Source of the DNA: Caldilinea sp.
GTDB taxonomy: Bacteria; Chloroflexota; Anaerolineae; Caldilineales; Caldilineaceae
Reading direction: 5' to 3'
Length of the DNA: 20,330 bases
Assembly (NCBI GenBank): GCA_026389955.1
Contig: JAPLGY010000035.1
Span: 1 to 20,330, forward strand
The notes beneath the pieces were generated by a model. The model was given only the letters and a program-made list of their open reading frames with translations. It was not told the DNA's origin and made no database searches. The position numbers were made by a program, and so were the translations under genes. Positions 7,189-15,662 of this stretch are shown piece by piece (position 1 is the stretch's first letter; every line of letters starts with the position of its first letter).

Positions 7189-8118
7189 GTGGACACTGTA
7201 GATTCTCTGCCCGCACCCAGCATCTTCGCTCCCCTGCCCTGCTTCGATGCAAATTTGCTTGCTGGACAGCTTGCGCCCTCCAGCATTGCCATGTACCAAC
7301 GCGACTTTGCCGCCTACGTCGCTTTTGCTGGCAGCCTCCCTGCTCTGACCGACGCTGCAACCCTGGCCCGTTGGCGTACCTACCTGGCACAAGAGACCTT
7401 GCTGAGCCCCAATACCATCAACCGCATGCTCAGCGCAGTCAAGCGGTTGATCCAGGAAGCCGCTGTGCAGGGGTTTGTCGAGCCACATATCGCAGCCGAA
7501 TTCGGGCAAGTTGTCGGCGTCAAGGCGGCAGCCCTCAAAAATCGTATCAAAACACATGCTCGGGTCAGAATTGAACCTACTGCTATGCGAAAAGTTTGCG
7601 ATTCCCCCGAGCCTGAAAGGTTGATCGGATTGCGCGACACAGCGTTGTTGGCGACCCTGGCCAGCAGCGGCCTGCGCGTGAGCGAAGTCGCCACCTTACA
7701 AAACCAGCAGATTCGCGCCAAGGGGAATGGGTTCGTGGTGCTGGTACGCGGCAAAAATGATGTCGAATATCGAGAAGCTCCCCTCAGCCGAGAGGCCCAC
7801 ATCCACCTGCAGCGCTGGCTTGCTGAACGACCGCTGCAGAGTGATTACCTGTTTACCGCCTTCGATGGCCGCGGAGAACGGGCAACAACACGCCCCCTGT
7901 CTGTCGTTGCGATCTGGCGAATTGTGCGCAAATATGCCAGCACAGCCGGGCTGACAGACGTCAAACCACATGACTTTCGACGTTTTGTCGGAACCCAACT
8001 GGCACGCAGCAATCTGCGAATGGCCCAGAAAGCACTCGGACACAAACGTATCGAAACCACTGCGCGTCACTACATTCTGGACGAGTTGGAAGCAGGGATC
8101 ACCGACACTTTGTACTGA
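7189..8118 (+). CDS. Tyrosine recombinase (XerC/XerD-like integrase)
   Basis: Site-specific DNA recombinase, 309 residues from GTG 7189, the usual Xer-type length. The N-terminal SAM-like core-binding domain covers about 20-110 ([34 protein letters not shown]). The catalytic domain follows with a complete set: Arg163 ([12 protein letters not shown]), Lys189 (VRGKND), His261 and Arg264 (PHDFRR), His285 ([13 protein letters not shown]) and nucleophile Tyr295. I chose GTG 7189 because AGGAGG at 7179-7184 sits 4 bases upstream. The frame opens earlier at GTG 7132, which has no ribosome site and would add 19 unrelated residues. No phage, transposon or cassette gene adjoins it, and no attachment site is recognised. 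It could be a chromosome-resident orphan recombinase or a remnant of an integrated element; the intact active site favours function. Confidence 0.9.
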   Translation: MDTVDSLPAPSIFAPLPCFDANLLAGQLAPSSIAMYQRDFAAYVAFAGSLPALTDAATLARWRTYLAQETLLSPNTINRMLSAVKRLIQEAAVQGFVEPHIAAEFGQVVGVKAAALKNRIKTHARVRIEPTAMRKVCDSPEPERLIGLRDTALLATLASSGLRVSEVATLQNQQIRAKGNGFVVLVRGKNDVEYREAPLSREAHIHLQRWLAERPLQSDYLFTAFDGRGERATTRPLSVVAIWRIVRKYASTAGLTDVKPHDFRRFVGTQLARSNLRMAQKALGHKRIETTARHYILDELEAGITDTLY

Positions 8119-8160
8119 CCTTTTGTGGCGGAACGTATGGTAAACGGCGAATCTGTCGTG

Positions 8161-8166
8161 TATAAT
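8161..8166 (+). promoter_or_regulatory. Perfect -10 box 7 bases before the LAL regulator ATG
   Basis: TATAAT at 8161-8166 is followed by 7 bases and then ATG 8174. Initiation 7-8 bases after the -10 would place +1 on or next to the A of the start codon, giving a leaderless mRNA. No Shine-Dalgarno fits between the two. The -35 region at the usual distance (TGGTAA, 8138-8143) is poor. Confidence 0.55.
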
Positions 8167-8173
8167 AGTCCGC

Positions 8174-10912
8174 ATGGATTACCTCCCAGCTAGTTTGGAC
8201 AATACCAACGTGTTGAATGGGCCGGGCGGCACAGAAACAAGGCCAGCAACGCCCGCCCTGGCTGTGTTGTCTGCCAAACTGAAGCCGCCGACGTTGCTTC
8301 CTGGCTGGATCGACCGCCGTGCGTTGTTGGACCGGCTGGCGGTCGGATGCGTGTGCCGCTTGACCCTCATCACGGCGCCAGCCGGGTATGGCAAAAGCAC
8401 GTTGGCCGCCCAGTTCGTATGGAGGCAACAGCTGCCAGGTGCGTTTCAGGTCGTCTGGTTGACGCTGGATGCGGAAGACGACGACCCTGCGCAGTTTCTG
8501 ACATGCCTTACGGCTGCGTTGACTCCCTTGATGCCAGCCTTGGCAGCGCTGATTGCCTCTTCCATCAATCAAAATCGCCTGCAGGCTGCGCTCCAATCTT
8601 TGCTGTTTGGAATGGAGCAGTGGGCGTTGCCCTTGCTGGTGGTCTTGGATGACCTTCATCATATCCGGAGTCCGGCTGTCCAGCAGCTGGTTGCAGCCGC
8701 CATCGAACGCAGCCCGGCAACGTGTCGCTGGATGGTGCTGACGCGCCATGTACCGCCGGCCAGGTTGATCGGCAAACTGCGCGTGCAGGGAGAGCTGCTG
8801 GAGGTGAACACTGATGAACTTCGGCTTTCGTCTGCTGAGATTGAAGCGTTGGCGGCGCGCTTCAAAGAAATCCAGCTGGACGCTGACTCTATCAACCTGC
8901 TGGAACAGCGCACGCAAGGTTGGATTGCTGGTGTGCATCTGGCATTGCTCTCCCTGGATCGCACGAAAGGCAGCTCGGTGCGCGCCAGACAAGATCTGCG
9001 CAGCCATCTGCTGGGGAGCAGCCCTCTGTTGGCCGAGTATCTGACAGCCGAGGTGTTGACCCTTCTGCCCGATGCGCTCTGTCTTTTTTTGCTTCAATGC
9101 TCGATCCTGGATCGTTTGCACTGGGACCTTTGCAATGCCATCACGGCGCAGGATGCCAGCGCAGCCTTGCTCGAACAGGCAAGGGTAGAGCAACTGTTTG
9201 TGCGCGTGCTGGATGCAGGGGGCGAGTGGTACGAACTTCATCAGTTGTTTCGCGATCTGCTGCGGCGTCAGTTGCAGCTGCGGTGCACGCCAGCACAGAT
9301 TCAAGAACTTCACCGAAGGGCTGCCGACTGGTTTCTGGCGCGCGACGAGATTGCACAAGCGCTCCATTATTTGATTGTGGGTGGCATCCCAGAATTGGCT
9401 GTTGCGTTGTTGGCCAACCATGCACGTCCAGCGCTGCTATCCAATCGACAGGCTGAGTTGCGCCACTGGTTCAATCTGCTTCCAAACAGAATACTGGATG
9501 CTCACCCACAGCTGCTGTTGGATCGTGCCTGGCTGGGGGTGATGTCTGCTGCAGACGAGTTTGGTGCTGCGCTGGAAGCTGCCGAGGCAGCTTTGGCGAA
9601 ATTTTCTGGCCCACAGCCAACGGTGTGGAAGGATGAACTGGCGGTTCTGCGGCTCTGGCGCCGCATGCTCAGCGACGATCAGCGTGGGATCTATCCGGAC
9701 GCACTGCAAACTGTCGCGCGTCTGGCGCCGGAGAGCGTGCTGGCGCGCGGCTGGTGTTGGATGGCCGCAGTGCTTGCGCGCAGCACCCATCCTGCTGGCG
9801 CGCCGATTGCCGAGCATGCTGCCGCCGCAGCAGCAGCGTTTGCGGCCGCAGGCCATGAGATTGGAACATTGGTTGTCATCGGCTGGCAAGCGGAATACTA
9901 CGCCATGTTCGGCGATGCGCAGGCTGCGCTGGCAATCTGTGAACAGGCGCACCAGATCGTCGGCGCTCAGCAATATCCAGCGTTTGAAGAGCGAGAATTT
10001 TTCGATTTCCTGGCGGGCGAAGTGCACTATTGGTCCGATCATCCCGAGGCAGCGGCCGTCTGCTTTCAGCGCTCCCTCGTCGATGCTCACATGTGCGGCG
10101 ATGCGCTGCGGATCCTGCGGGCGAGCGTCTGTCTGCAGCTGTGTGAGATGGCGTCAGGCAAACCAGTCACCGTGACGGATATGCAGCGCGAGGAGGAGAC
10201 AGCGATCTGGAGACGCCATGCGCAGGCCTATGCGATCGGCCTCAAGAGTCGGATAGCATTCTGGCAGATCTATCGCTGGATACGTCTTGGGCGTCCGCTG
10301 GAGGGCTGGGATGTGTACCAGAAGATGGGTGTAACGCTCTCGACCCTGCCGCCTGACGCGCCCGAGGCGCTCTGGATGATGGCCCTGCTGGCGCATGTGG
10401 CATCGGGGCGCGAACTGGCAGGGCTGACAGTCCATCTGGAACGGCAGCTCGTCCAAAGTGAGCGAAGTCATCGACGCATCGCTGCCATTCAAATCCGACT
10501 CATCTGGGCGCAGCAGCAGCAGCAGCTTGGGCACTACAGCCGGGCCCGCACACTTCTGCGTCAGGCGCTTCATGATATCGAACGAACAGGATATGTGCGT
10601 CTGCTGCTCGATTGTCCAGATCTCTTGCCTGCGGTGCGCACCATCGACACGCAATATGCGAGCATCCTGGTTGCGCGTATGGTGGCGTCTGAACAACCCT
10701 CACTGTCCTCGGCCGACTTGACTGCGCAGGAGTTTGCCATCCTGGTGCAGTTGGCGAAAGGCACCCGCATTGCCGAAATTGCCGACATCCTCGTGATTGC
10801 GCCAGGCACCGTCAAATGGCACCTGACTAATCTGTACGCCAAACTTGGCGTCAAGAATCAGCGAGAAGCGGTTGCCTTGGCGCTGCGCAACGGGCTGCTT
10901 GCAGGCCATTAA
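8174..10912 (+). CDS. Large ATP-binding LuxR-family (MalT-like, LAL) transcriptional regulator
   Basis: A 912-residue STAND-type regulator close to MalT (901 residues) in size and layout: an N-terminal NTPase, a long helical TPR-like sensor and a C-terminal LuxR helix-turn-helix. Walker A is APAGYGKST (68-76), Walker B VVLDDLHHI (156-164), followed by winged-helix segments such as LTAEVLTLLPD and WYELHQLFRDLLRRQL. Residues about 380-830 are Ala/Leu-rich helical repeats without a clear ligand signature. The HTH spans about 849-908 (LTAQEFAILVQLAKG, IAEIADILVIAPGTVKWHLTNLYAKLGV). Members usually activate transcription after ATP and inducer binding. The start is ATG 8174, directly behind a TATAAT. 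It begins 55 bases after the recombinase stop. No target gene is evident; the inducer is unknown. Confidence 0.93.
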   Translation: MDYLPASLDNTNVLNGPGGTETRPATPALAVLSAKLKPPTLLPGWIDRRALLDRLAVGCVCRLTLITAPAGYGKSTLAAQFVWRQQLPGAFQVVWLTLDAEDDDPAQFLTCLTAALTPLMPALAALIASSINQNRLQAALQSLLFGMEQWALPLLVVLDDLHHIRSPAVQQLVAAAIERSPATCRWMVLTRHVPPARLIGKLRVQGELLEVNTDELRLSSAEIEALAARFKEIQLDADSINLLEQRTQGWIAGVHLALLSLDRTKGSSVRARQDLRSHLLGSSPLLAEYLTAEVLTLLPDALCLFLLQCSILDRLHWDLCNAITAQDASAALLEQARVEQLFVRVLDAGGEWYELHQLFRDLLRRQLQLRCTPAQIQELHRRAADWFLARDEIAQALHYLIVGGIPELAVALLANHARPALLSNRQAELRHWFNLLPNRILDAHPQLLLDRAWLGVMSAADEFGAALEAAEAALAKFSGPQPTVWKDELAVLRLWRRMLSDDQRGIYPDALQTVARLAPESVLARGWCWMAAVLARSTHPAGAPIAEHAAAAAAAFAAAGHEIGTLVVIGWQAEYYAMFGDAQAALAICEQAHQIVGAQQYPAFEEREFFDFLAGEVHYWSDHPEAAAVCFQRSLVDAHMCGDALRILRASVCLQLCEMASGKPVTVTDMQREEETAIWRRHAQAYAIGLKSRIAFWQIYRWIRLGRPLEGWDVYQKMGVTLSTLPPDAPEALWMMALLAHVASGRELAGLTVHLERQLVQSERSHRRIAAIQIRLIWAQQQQQLGHYSRARTLLRQALHDIERTGYVRLLLDCPDLLPAVRTIDTQYASILVARMVASEQPSLSSADLTAQEFAILVQLAKGTRIAEIADILVIAPGTVKWHLTNLYAKLGVKNQREAVALALRNGLLAGH

Positions 10913-11021
10913 CTTAAAAATAGCCGTTGCCAACGTTGATTGTCCGGTGATCAGAGATTGCATCGGTTCGATGTTGACCTGATAACCAATGGGATGATCC
11001 GCGCATCACATACTATCTGGC
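10913..11021. other. Convergent gap between LAL regulator and LPSTG protein
   Basis: 109 bases between two converging genes. Only a small hairpin, CATCG-GTT-CGATG at 10961-10973, was found. It has a 5-bp stem and no following T-run on either strand, so it is not a convincing terminator. No gene is seen. Confidence 0.4.
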
Positions 11022-12368
11022 CTAGGATGGCCTGGAAGAACGCCTGTCGATCCATGCCAAGACGAGCACAGCCAGCAAACTAACCAACACGGTCAGTGCA
11101 ATCGATTCAACAGGAAGTGCGGCACCGGTCGACGGCAGCGAACTCGGCTGTGTCGTCGGCTTTGACATGGCCTGTGCACTGTCAGACACTGCCACTGAAC
11201 CTTCCAGCCCTACAGCCAACACTTCTGCCGGAACTGGTTCCAAACGCAGGATGACATCTCCTGCAACATCCAGGCTCTCTACCTGAAACGTATAGATTCC
11301 ACGATTCACTAGCTCAACTGGCAGTTCCCAGTTACCCTGCGGATCTACTGTGATCGTACCAACCGGCGCACCATCAATCCAAATTTGTACTGTGCGACCA
11401 GGTGTGCCACTCCCCGCCAAGATGTTTAACCCGCTCCCCAATTCTGGCGGCAACAAAAAAACGAGGGGTATCGGCGTGTGGGTAGCCGTCGGGGACGGCG
11501 TGTGGGTGGCCGTCGGGGACGGTACATTGACCTGGACGGCTGGTGCTGTCGCCCGTACAACACCGTTCAAAGTGATATTCTCGACCTTCAGATCGTAGAT
11601 AGCACCACCTGGCAGATCCATCGTCATCTGCCAGCGACCGGCTGCATCTACAATTGTAGCGGAGAGCAACTCGCCGTTGGACATCACGCGCAAGATATCC
11701 CCTGGAAATCCACTCCCGGCAATGACTGTCCTGCCACGCACTGGGTCAAATTCAACTCGATCCAGTTCAGGCGGGACTGGCGTCGAGGTTGGCGTCGAGG
11801 TTGCAACAACGATTTCGCCTGTTGCACCAGATTCACTGCTATCCGTCAGCACCATGCTCTCACGGACAGCGGCAGGTGGTTCCAGAGAAGGTGTCTGGAG
11901 AGCAATTGACGCACCTGCGACATTGAGCAAAATAGGATCCGCGGAGGCAACCAGTTCACCTGTCGGATCGATCAGTTCCAGAGTCAGCGCCACTTCACCC
12001 GGCTGTGTGATTTCTATCACAGTCGACCACTGCCCTTGCGTATCGATTGGAGTCGAAGCCAACAGGTTACTATTTGCATCGCGTACACGCAAAGAATAGC
12101 CTTGCTCTCCCTGGCCACGGAGTTCTATCTCGCCAGCAACGACTGTCGTACCGGCAACTGGGGAAATCAACACAGGATCGGCTTTGGGGGCCTCTGCTGT
12201 AAATGGAGGCACCAATGTAGCATCGGGTGTCGGATCAACCGCTCCAGGATCTGACTGAAAGGATCGAACCGCCACAAAAAGAATGGCCCCGACCGCTGCG
12301 AGCAACAAAATCGCGTACTTACTTTTGTCGAGCTTCCGAAGCACCTGTAGAAAGCGTAGGTTGGCCAT
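11022..12368 (-). CDS. Surface protein with Ig-like domains and LPSTG sorting signal
   Basis: Predicted membrane- or wall-attached extracellular protein of 448 residues. A basic N-terminus (MANLRFLQVLRKLDKSK) precedes a hydrophobic segment at 18-35. Three Ig-like beta domains follow, at about 63-150, 201-282 and 303-385; each has an AG-S/Q-G-x-x-G strand and a 'G-x-W' element (TQGQWS, AAGRWQ, PQGNWE). Linkers are Thr/Pro-rich: TSTPTSTPVPP and PSPTATHT twice. The C-terminus is LPSTG (411-415), a hydrophobic stretch (422-440) and a basic tail DRRSSRPS, the layout of a sortase substrate. ATG 12368 is preferred because the signal anchor then starts at a normal distance. The frame opens at GTG 12440, and AAGGAA lies 13 bases before the chosen ATG, rather far. 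Ligand unknown; no sortase gene is in the window. Confidence 0.8.
   Translation of the reverse strand: MANLRFLQVLRKLDKSKYAILLLAAVGAILFVAVRSFQSDPGAVDPTPDATLVPPFTAEAPKADPVLISPVAGTTVVAGEIELRGQGEQGYSLRVRDANSNLLASTPIDTQGQWSTVIEITQPGEVALTLELIDPTGELVASADPILLNVAGASIALQTPSLEPPAAVRESMVLTDSSESGATGEIVVATSTPTSTPVPPELDRVEFDPVRGRTVIAGSGFPGDILRVMSNGELLSATIVDAAGRWQMTMDLPGGAIYDLKVENITLNGVVRATAPAVQVNVPSPTATHTPSPTATHTPIPLVFLLPPELGSGLNILAGSGTPGRTVQIWIDGAPVGTITVDPQGNWELPVELVNRGIYTFQVESLDVAGDVILRLEPVPAEVLAVGLEGSVAVSDSAQAMSKPTTQPSSLPSTGAALPVESIALTVLVSLLAVLVLAWIDRRSSRPS
11473..11522. repeat. 24-bp tandem duplication coding PSPTATHT linker
   Basis: Two copies with a 24-base period and one mismatch (11484 versus 11508) encode the octapeptide PSPTATHT twice in the linker before the third Ig-like domain. 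A related 12-base duplication (GGCGTCGAGGTT at 11779-11802) encodes TSTPTSTP in the earlier linker. Such linkers expand by slippage and are common in Chloroflexota exported proteins. Confidence 0.75.
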
Positions 12369-12533
12369 TGGTGTTGTACCGTTCCTTGGGGAAGACACAT
12401 AGATAAAACACGCTGCACGCAGCAATTTATTTTTTACCACAAACCAATATTTTTGTACATGTCTGATTTTTACAGCACAGGGTAGGCGACAAGGGCAGCA
12501 AGGCGTGCTCCAGCGATCTGGCAGGATGCCTAA

Positions 12534-12562
12534 TTGTCAATTGGGCTGTAGGCGGGCATAAT
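12534..12562 (+). promoter_or_regulatory. Promoter of the phosphatase operon, predicted leaderless
   Basis: TTGTCA (12534-12539) and CATAAT (12557-12562) are separated by exactly 17 bases, each one base from consensus. The expected start of transcription is 6-8 bases after the -10, coinciding with ATG 12569. The mRNA would begin at or next to its start codon, and no ribosome site is seen. Confidence 0.7.
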
Positions 12563-12568
12563 ATGGGT

Positions 12569-13363
12569 ATGTCAGAATGGATGCCTTTTTTTGAGTTTGC
12601 GATCACGCTTGCTACTGAATGTGGCGGGCATGCAATTTCTCAGTTTCGTCAACATCCTGCCTGGCACAAGGACGATGGCTCGCTCGTGACAGCGACCGAT
12701 CTGGCAATCGACCATCTGATTGTACAGAGGCTGGCCGACCATGTTCCTGCCCATCGTGTCCTCAGCGAAGAGCAAGTGACGTCCTATGATGCGAAGAGCG
12801 ATTTCACCTGGGTTGTCGACCCAATTGATGGCACCACCAACTTTGCACGCGGGTTGCCGATCTGGGGGATCAGCATTGCGCTTCTGTATCAAGGGCGTCC
12901 GGTTGTCGGTGTTGTCCATTTCCCGTTGCTTGAAGAGACCTTTTCGGCGTTGGCTGGCGGCGGTGCTCAACGCAACAAGACGTCGATTCACACAGGCTGC
13001 GACACATCCATCGGTCATGAGCAGCTGATGATGAAGTGTACGCGCACCGACAAGCTTCTGCAGATACGGACCCGGCTGAAAAGCCGAATTTGCGGCAGCG
13101 CTGCCTACCATCTCTGTAAAGTTGCCGACGGGACAGCGATGATGGCAGTAGAGGCGACCCCCAAAATTTGGGATCTGGCCGCTGCCTGGTTGGTTGTGGT
13201 CGAAGCAGGGGGGATATTGGAGAGCTGGCAACAGCAGCCCATTTTCCCACTGGCTGCTGTCAACGGTGAGTATGTCTCCAGGCCGATGCCAGTCTTTGCT
13301 GCCGCCAATCAGTCGATCTTGCATGAATTCGTTGCAGGGCTCTCTTTTTCCAATCCGCAGTAA
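12569..13363 (+). CDS. Inositol-monophosphatase-family phosphatase
   Basis: Mg-dependent sugar/inositol phosphate phosphatase of the IMPase superfamily (SuhB/HisN-like), 264 residues, cytoplasmic. Visible motifs: [11 protein letters not shown] (34-44), metal ligand LSEEQ (Glu67/Glu68), motif 1 DPIDGTTNF (84-92) and motif 2 KIWDLAAAW followed by VVEAGG (199-215, Asp202). All catalytic metal ligands are present. ATG 12569 is preferred over ATG 12563 because 12563-12568 falls between the -10 box and the expected transcript start. It is the first gene of a tight rightward operon: 2 bases to the repeat protein, then the hydrolase and the short-chain dehydrogenase. Substrate cannot be decided; inositol-1-P, histidinol-P or another sugar phosphate are all possible. 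Confidence 0.92.
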   Translation: MSEWMPFFEFAITLATECGGHAISQFRQHPAWHKDDGSLVTATDLAIDHLIVQRLADHVPAHRVLSEEQVTSYDAKSDFTWVVDPIDGTTNFARGLPIWGISIALLYQGRPVVGVVHFPLLEETFSALAGGGAQRNKTSIHTGCDTSIGHEQLMMKCTRTDKLLQIRTRLKSRICGSAAYHLCKVADGTAMMAVEATPKIWDLAAAWLVVVEAGGILESWQQQPIFPLAAVNGEYVSRPMPVFAAANQSILHEFVAGLSFSNPQ

Positions 13364-13365
13364 AC

Positions 13366-13761
13366 ATGTCTACAAACACACTCATCTATCGAACATTTGA
13401 GGGGAGAGAGGACTCTGCGATTGGTTTTGTCGATGCATCCGGACAAATCTACCGTCTGCGTTGGGGGGAGGGTGTCCTTGTCGGTCGTGTCAGCGTGGAC
13501 GGCCATGTCTTCTGCAAGACGGTGTTTGATGAACGTGAGCTGGGTACTTTCACTGTCGACGGCCGAGTGCGCAGCCATGGCCTGTTCGAAGGTGGTGAGC
13601 TTGGCTGGGTCGACCCCGACGGTGTTGTCAATCGGGGTGGGCTGATCCTGGGCGAAGAGGAGGTTGGCCGGGTAGAAGGCCCTGCTGCTGCGGCGGCGGC
13701 CGCAGCCCTTTTGTTGTTCTTTTTGCCCGAAGAAGCTGAATTCGTCCGACGAACCCGCTGA
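13366..13761 (+). CDS. Small protein of 20-residue beta repeats with hydrophobic C-terminus
   Basis: 131 residues, function unknown. The body is a regular repeat with an exact 20-residue step: [36 protein letters not shown] and [12 protein letters not shown], with the conserved Gly at 20, 40, 60 and 80, and a fifth start (VGRV) at Gly101. The unit (hydrophobic)-G-x-V-x-x-D-G-x-V suggests a small closed beta structure. It resembles what I know as 4-fold/5-fold 'beta-flower' domains, though I cannot confirm this by search. Residues 106-120 are eight Ala followed by LLLFFL, a hydrophobic stretch that might touch the membrane, then [10 protein letters not shown]. The start lies 2 bases after the phosphatase stop and the stop 3 bases before the hydrolase ATG, so it is a real operon member. 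No ribosome site is visible; translational coupling is likely. Confidence 0.78.
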   Translation: MSTNTLIYRTFEGREDSAIGFVDASGQIYRLRWGEGVLVGRVSVDGHVFCKTVFDERELGTFTVDGRVRSHGLFEGGELGWVDPDGVVNRGGLILGEEEVGRVEGPAAAAAAAALLLFFLPEEAEFVRRTR

Positions 13762-13764
13762 ACC

Positions 13765-14628
13765 ATGCCGTCACGCCACTTCTTTTTTACACAAACTGCC
13801 CGTCTGCGCTTTTTTTGCCGCAGCACAGGCAAAGACGATGGAATTCCGCTGCTGGTGTTGCACGGCAGTTATGGCACAAGCCGTTGGTGGATCCCCTTTT
13901 TTGAGTCTCTGCCGGATTCGATTTATGCGATCGCCCCTGATCTGCGTGGATGTGGTCAGAGCGAAAAACCAGCAGATGGCTATGCGATCGAGGAACTCAC
14001 GGCTGATCTGGCTGCTCTGGTCGCCGCTTGGCGCTGGGATGAATTTCATCTGATGGCGCATTCCAGCAGCGGTGCTGTTGCTGTCGAGTACGTGCTGCAA
14101 AACCCACATAGGGTTGCGACGCTGACTTTGGTCGACACGGTGCCGGTCGAGGGCGTGTTCACGCCGCTGGAAGGCTATCGGGTGCTCGAGCAGATGCGTG
14201 AGGATCGCTTGTTGCGCCGCAACGCATTGCGTCTGTTGATGCCAACCGTGCCCGTCGACGACATCTCGACAGCCCATTTTTTCGAGACGTTGGTCGAGGA
14301 TGCAGGCCAGATGGCACCTGCTGCCTTTACTGAAATTGCCCGCAGTCTGTCTCAATGGAACCGTTTCGCCGAGGCCCAGCGAATCACCTTGCCTACCTTA
14401 TTGGTCTGGGGAGAACTGGACACGATTGTCGACCGCAACGCCACGACCCGGACATTGATTTCGATACCAGGTGCCAGCAATCTGGAAATTCTGCAGGGTG
14501 TCGGCCACAGCCCAATGATAGAGGCTCCGTCTTTGCTGGTTTCGCGTTGGCTCGATTTTATCCTGGCGGACCACATCCTCGGGCATTCTGTACACAGCAC
14601 TGCTGGTCAGGAGCAAAAAAATGGCTGA
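13765..14628 (+). CDS. Alpha/beta hydrolase
   Basis: 287-residue alpha/beta-fold hydrolase, cytoplasmic. The oxyanion-hole segment is LHGSYG (32-37), followed by [13 protein letters not shown] (57-69). The nucleophile elbow is [10 protein letters not shown] with Ser100. It reads A-H-S-S-S-G instead of the common G-H-S-x-G-G, but the serine is in place. The acid is Asp219 ([10 protein letters not shown]) and the base His248 ([11 protein letters not shown]), so the triad is complete. The fold suggests an esterase, lactonase, epoxide hydrolase or haloperoxidase-type enzyme; with a Ser nucleophile, esterase or lactonase is more likely than epoxide hydrolase. It starts 3 bases after the repeat-protein stop and overlaps the next gene by 8 bases (14621-14628). 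Confidence 0.9.
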   Translation: MPSRHFFFTQTARLRFFCRSTGKDDGIPLLVLHGSYGTSRWWIPFFESLPDSIYAIAPDLRGCGQSEKPADGYAIEELTADLAALVAAWRWDEFHLMAHSSSGAVAVEYVLQNPHRVATLTLVDTVPVEGVFTPLEGYRVLEQMREDRLLRRNALRLLMPTVPVDDISTAHFFETLVEDAGQMAPAAFTEIARSLSQWNRFAEAQRITLPTLLVWGELDTIVDRNATTRTLISIPGASNLEILQGVGHSPMIEAPSLLVSRWLDFILADHILGHSVHSTAGQEQKNG

Positions 14629-15400
14629 ATTGGCTGGCTCGATCATCGTAGTCACCGGCGGCACACAAGGGTTGGGCGAAGAGATCGCACGCAACGCTGC
14701 CCAACAAGGGGCAGCAGGCCTTGTGCTTTGCGGACGCAATCGCCCCAATGGCGATCGGGTTGCTGCCGAACTGAGTGCAAACGGCTGTCCTACACATTTT
14801 GTAGCGGCTGATCTTGCCTTGCTCGATGACTGCCTTTCTGTCATTCAAACTGCCGACCAACAGTTTGGACGGATCGATGGTCTGGTCAACTGCGCCGCTT
14901 CTACCGAACGGGGGTCGGTCTACGACACAACCATCGAACTGTGGGAGCGGATCATGGCGATCAACCTGAGGGCTCCCTTTTTTCTGATGCAGGAAACCGC
15001 CAGAATCATGCGCCGAGAAGGCCGTGGCGGCAGCATCGTCAACATCGGCAGCATCAACGGTCGCGGCGGCCAGACCAATCTCACAGTGTATAGCACCTCC
15101 AAAGGCGGGTTGGCGGTCCTCACCAAAAATGCGGCGGCGGCACTGGGCGCAGAACGCATTCGCGTCAACTGCATCAACGTCGGTTGGATGGCCACCCCCA
15201 ACGAAGATGCGGTTCAACGCAGTGAAGGTCGCCCTGCCAACTGGCTTGAACTGGCAGACGCCCAAGCTCCCTTTGGACGCATTTTGCGCCCTACTGATGT
15301 GTCCAGCCTGGTCGTATGGCTGCTTTCTGAAAAAGGTGCCCTGATGAGTGGCGCAGAGATCGACTTCGACCACCAAAAAATTATCGGTACCTATCGCTGA
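14621..15400 (+). CDS. Short-chain dehydrogenase/reductase (SDR)
   Basis: Classical SDR, 259 residues, NAD(P)-dependent oxidoreductase. Cofactor motif TGGTQGLG (12-19); NCAAS (90-94) in place of NNAG; Asn115 in [10 protein letters not shown]; catalytic Ser144 (NIGSING), Tyr157 and Lys161 (YSTSK); [13 protein letters not shown] (181-193). The active site is complete. The residue after beta-2 lies in LCGRNRP, where an Arg favours NADP. The start is supported by AGGAG at 14609-14613, 7 bases upstream, and overlaps the hydrolase end by 8 bases. As last gene of the operon it is followed by a strong hairpin. With a hydrolase and an IMPase-family phosphatase beside it, a small catabolic path for a sugar, lactone or polyol derivative is plausible. 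Confidence 0.92.
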   Translation: MAELAGSIIVVTGGTQGLGEEIARNAAQQGAAGLVLCGRNRPNGDRVAAELSANGCPTHFVAADLALLDDCLSVIQTADQQFGRIDGLVNCAASTERGSVYDTTIELWERIMAINLRAPFFLMQETARIMRREGRGGSIVNIGSINGRGGQTNLTVYSTSKGGLAVLTKNAAAALGAERIRVNCINVGWMATPNEDAVQRSEGRPANWLELADAQAPFGRILRPTDVSSLVVWLLSEKGALMSGAEIDFDHQKIIGTYR

Positions 15401-15411
15401 ACTGCCTACAG

Positions 15412-15448
15412 ACAGAGGGACGGCGTTCCGCACACGCCGTCCCTCTGT
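15412..15448 (+). terminator. 15-bp hairpin after the SDR gene
   Basis: A perfect GC-rich inverted repeat: 15412-15426 pairs with 15434-15448 around the 7-base loop TCCGCAC, starting 11 bases after the SDR stop. The stem makes it a likely transcription end for the phosphatase-SDR operon. There is no T-run after it (ATCCCCCTCC follows), so it is not a textbook intrinsic terminator. Confidence 0.65.
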
Positions 15449-15591
15449 ATCCCCCTCCAACTCAGCCAGCTGAAGCTCTGCTGTTCCAATGGTCCGGAAC
15501 TTTGACTTGTCTAAAAGCCGTTCCGTTCGTTTTCCTTTGCCTTGTTTCCTCGTCGTTCGGGTATCCCAGTTGGCTGAATTGGAGGCGCAGC

Positions 15592-15621
15592 GCTGGCTGT
15601 GGAGCCGGAACCACAGCCAGC
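15592..15621. repeat. 11-bp inverted repeat downstream of the LysM gene
   Basis: GCTGGCTGTGG (15592-15602) and CCACAGCCAGC (15611-15621) are perfect reverse complements around an 8-base loop. It sits in the gap between converging genes, about 40 bases past the LysM gene stop. It could end the leftward transcript, although no T-run follows on the minus strand. Confidence 0.45.
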
Positions 15622-15662
15622 AAACTGCCCATCGAAGGAGTCTATCTAATCAACCCGTACCG

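Noticed and set aside
8099..9421. 440-codon minus-strand frame
   Set aside because: Antisense to the LAL regulator, whose Walker motifs fix the coding strand.
10511..10525. CAG trinucleotide run
   Set aside because: Encodes a short Gln run in the helical sensor of the LAL regulator; five copies only.
10960..10975. GGTTCGA resembling a tRNA T-loop
   Set aside because: The flanking bases form only a 5-bp stem with a 3-base loop and no acceptor or anticodon arm can be drawn around it.
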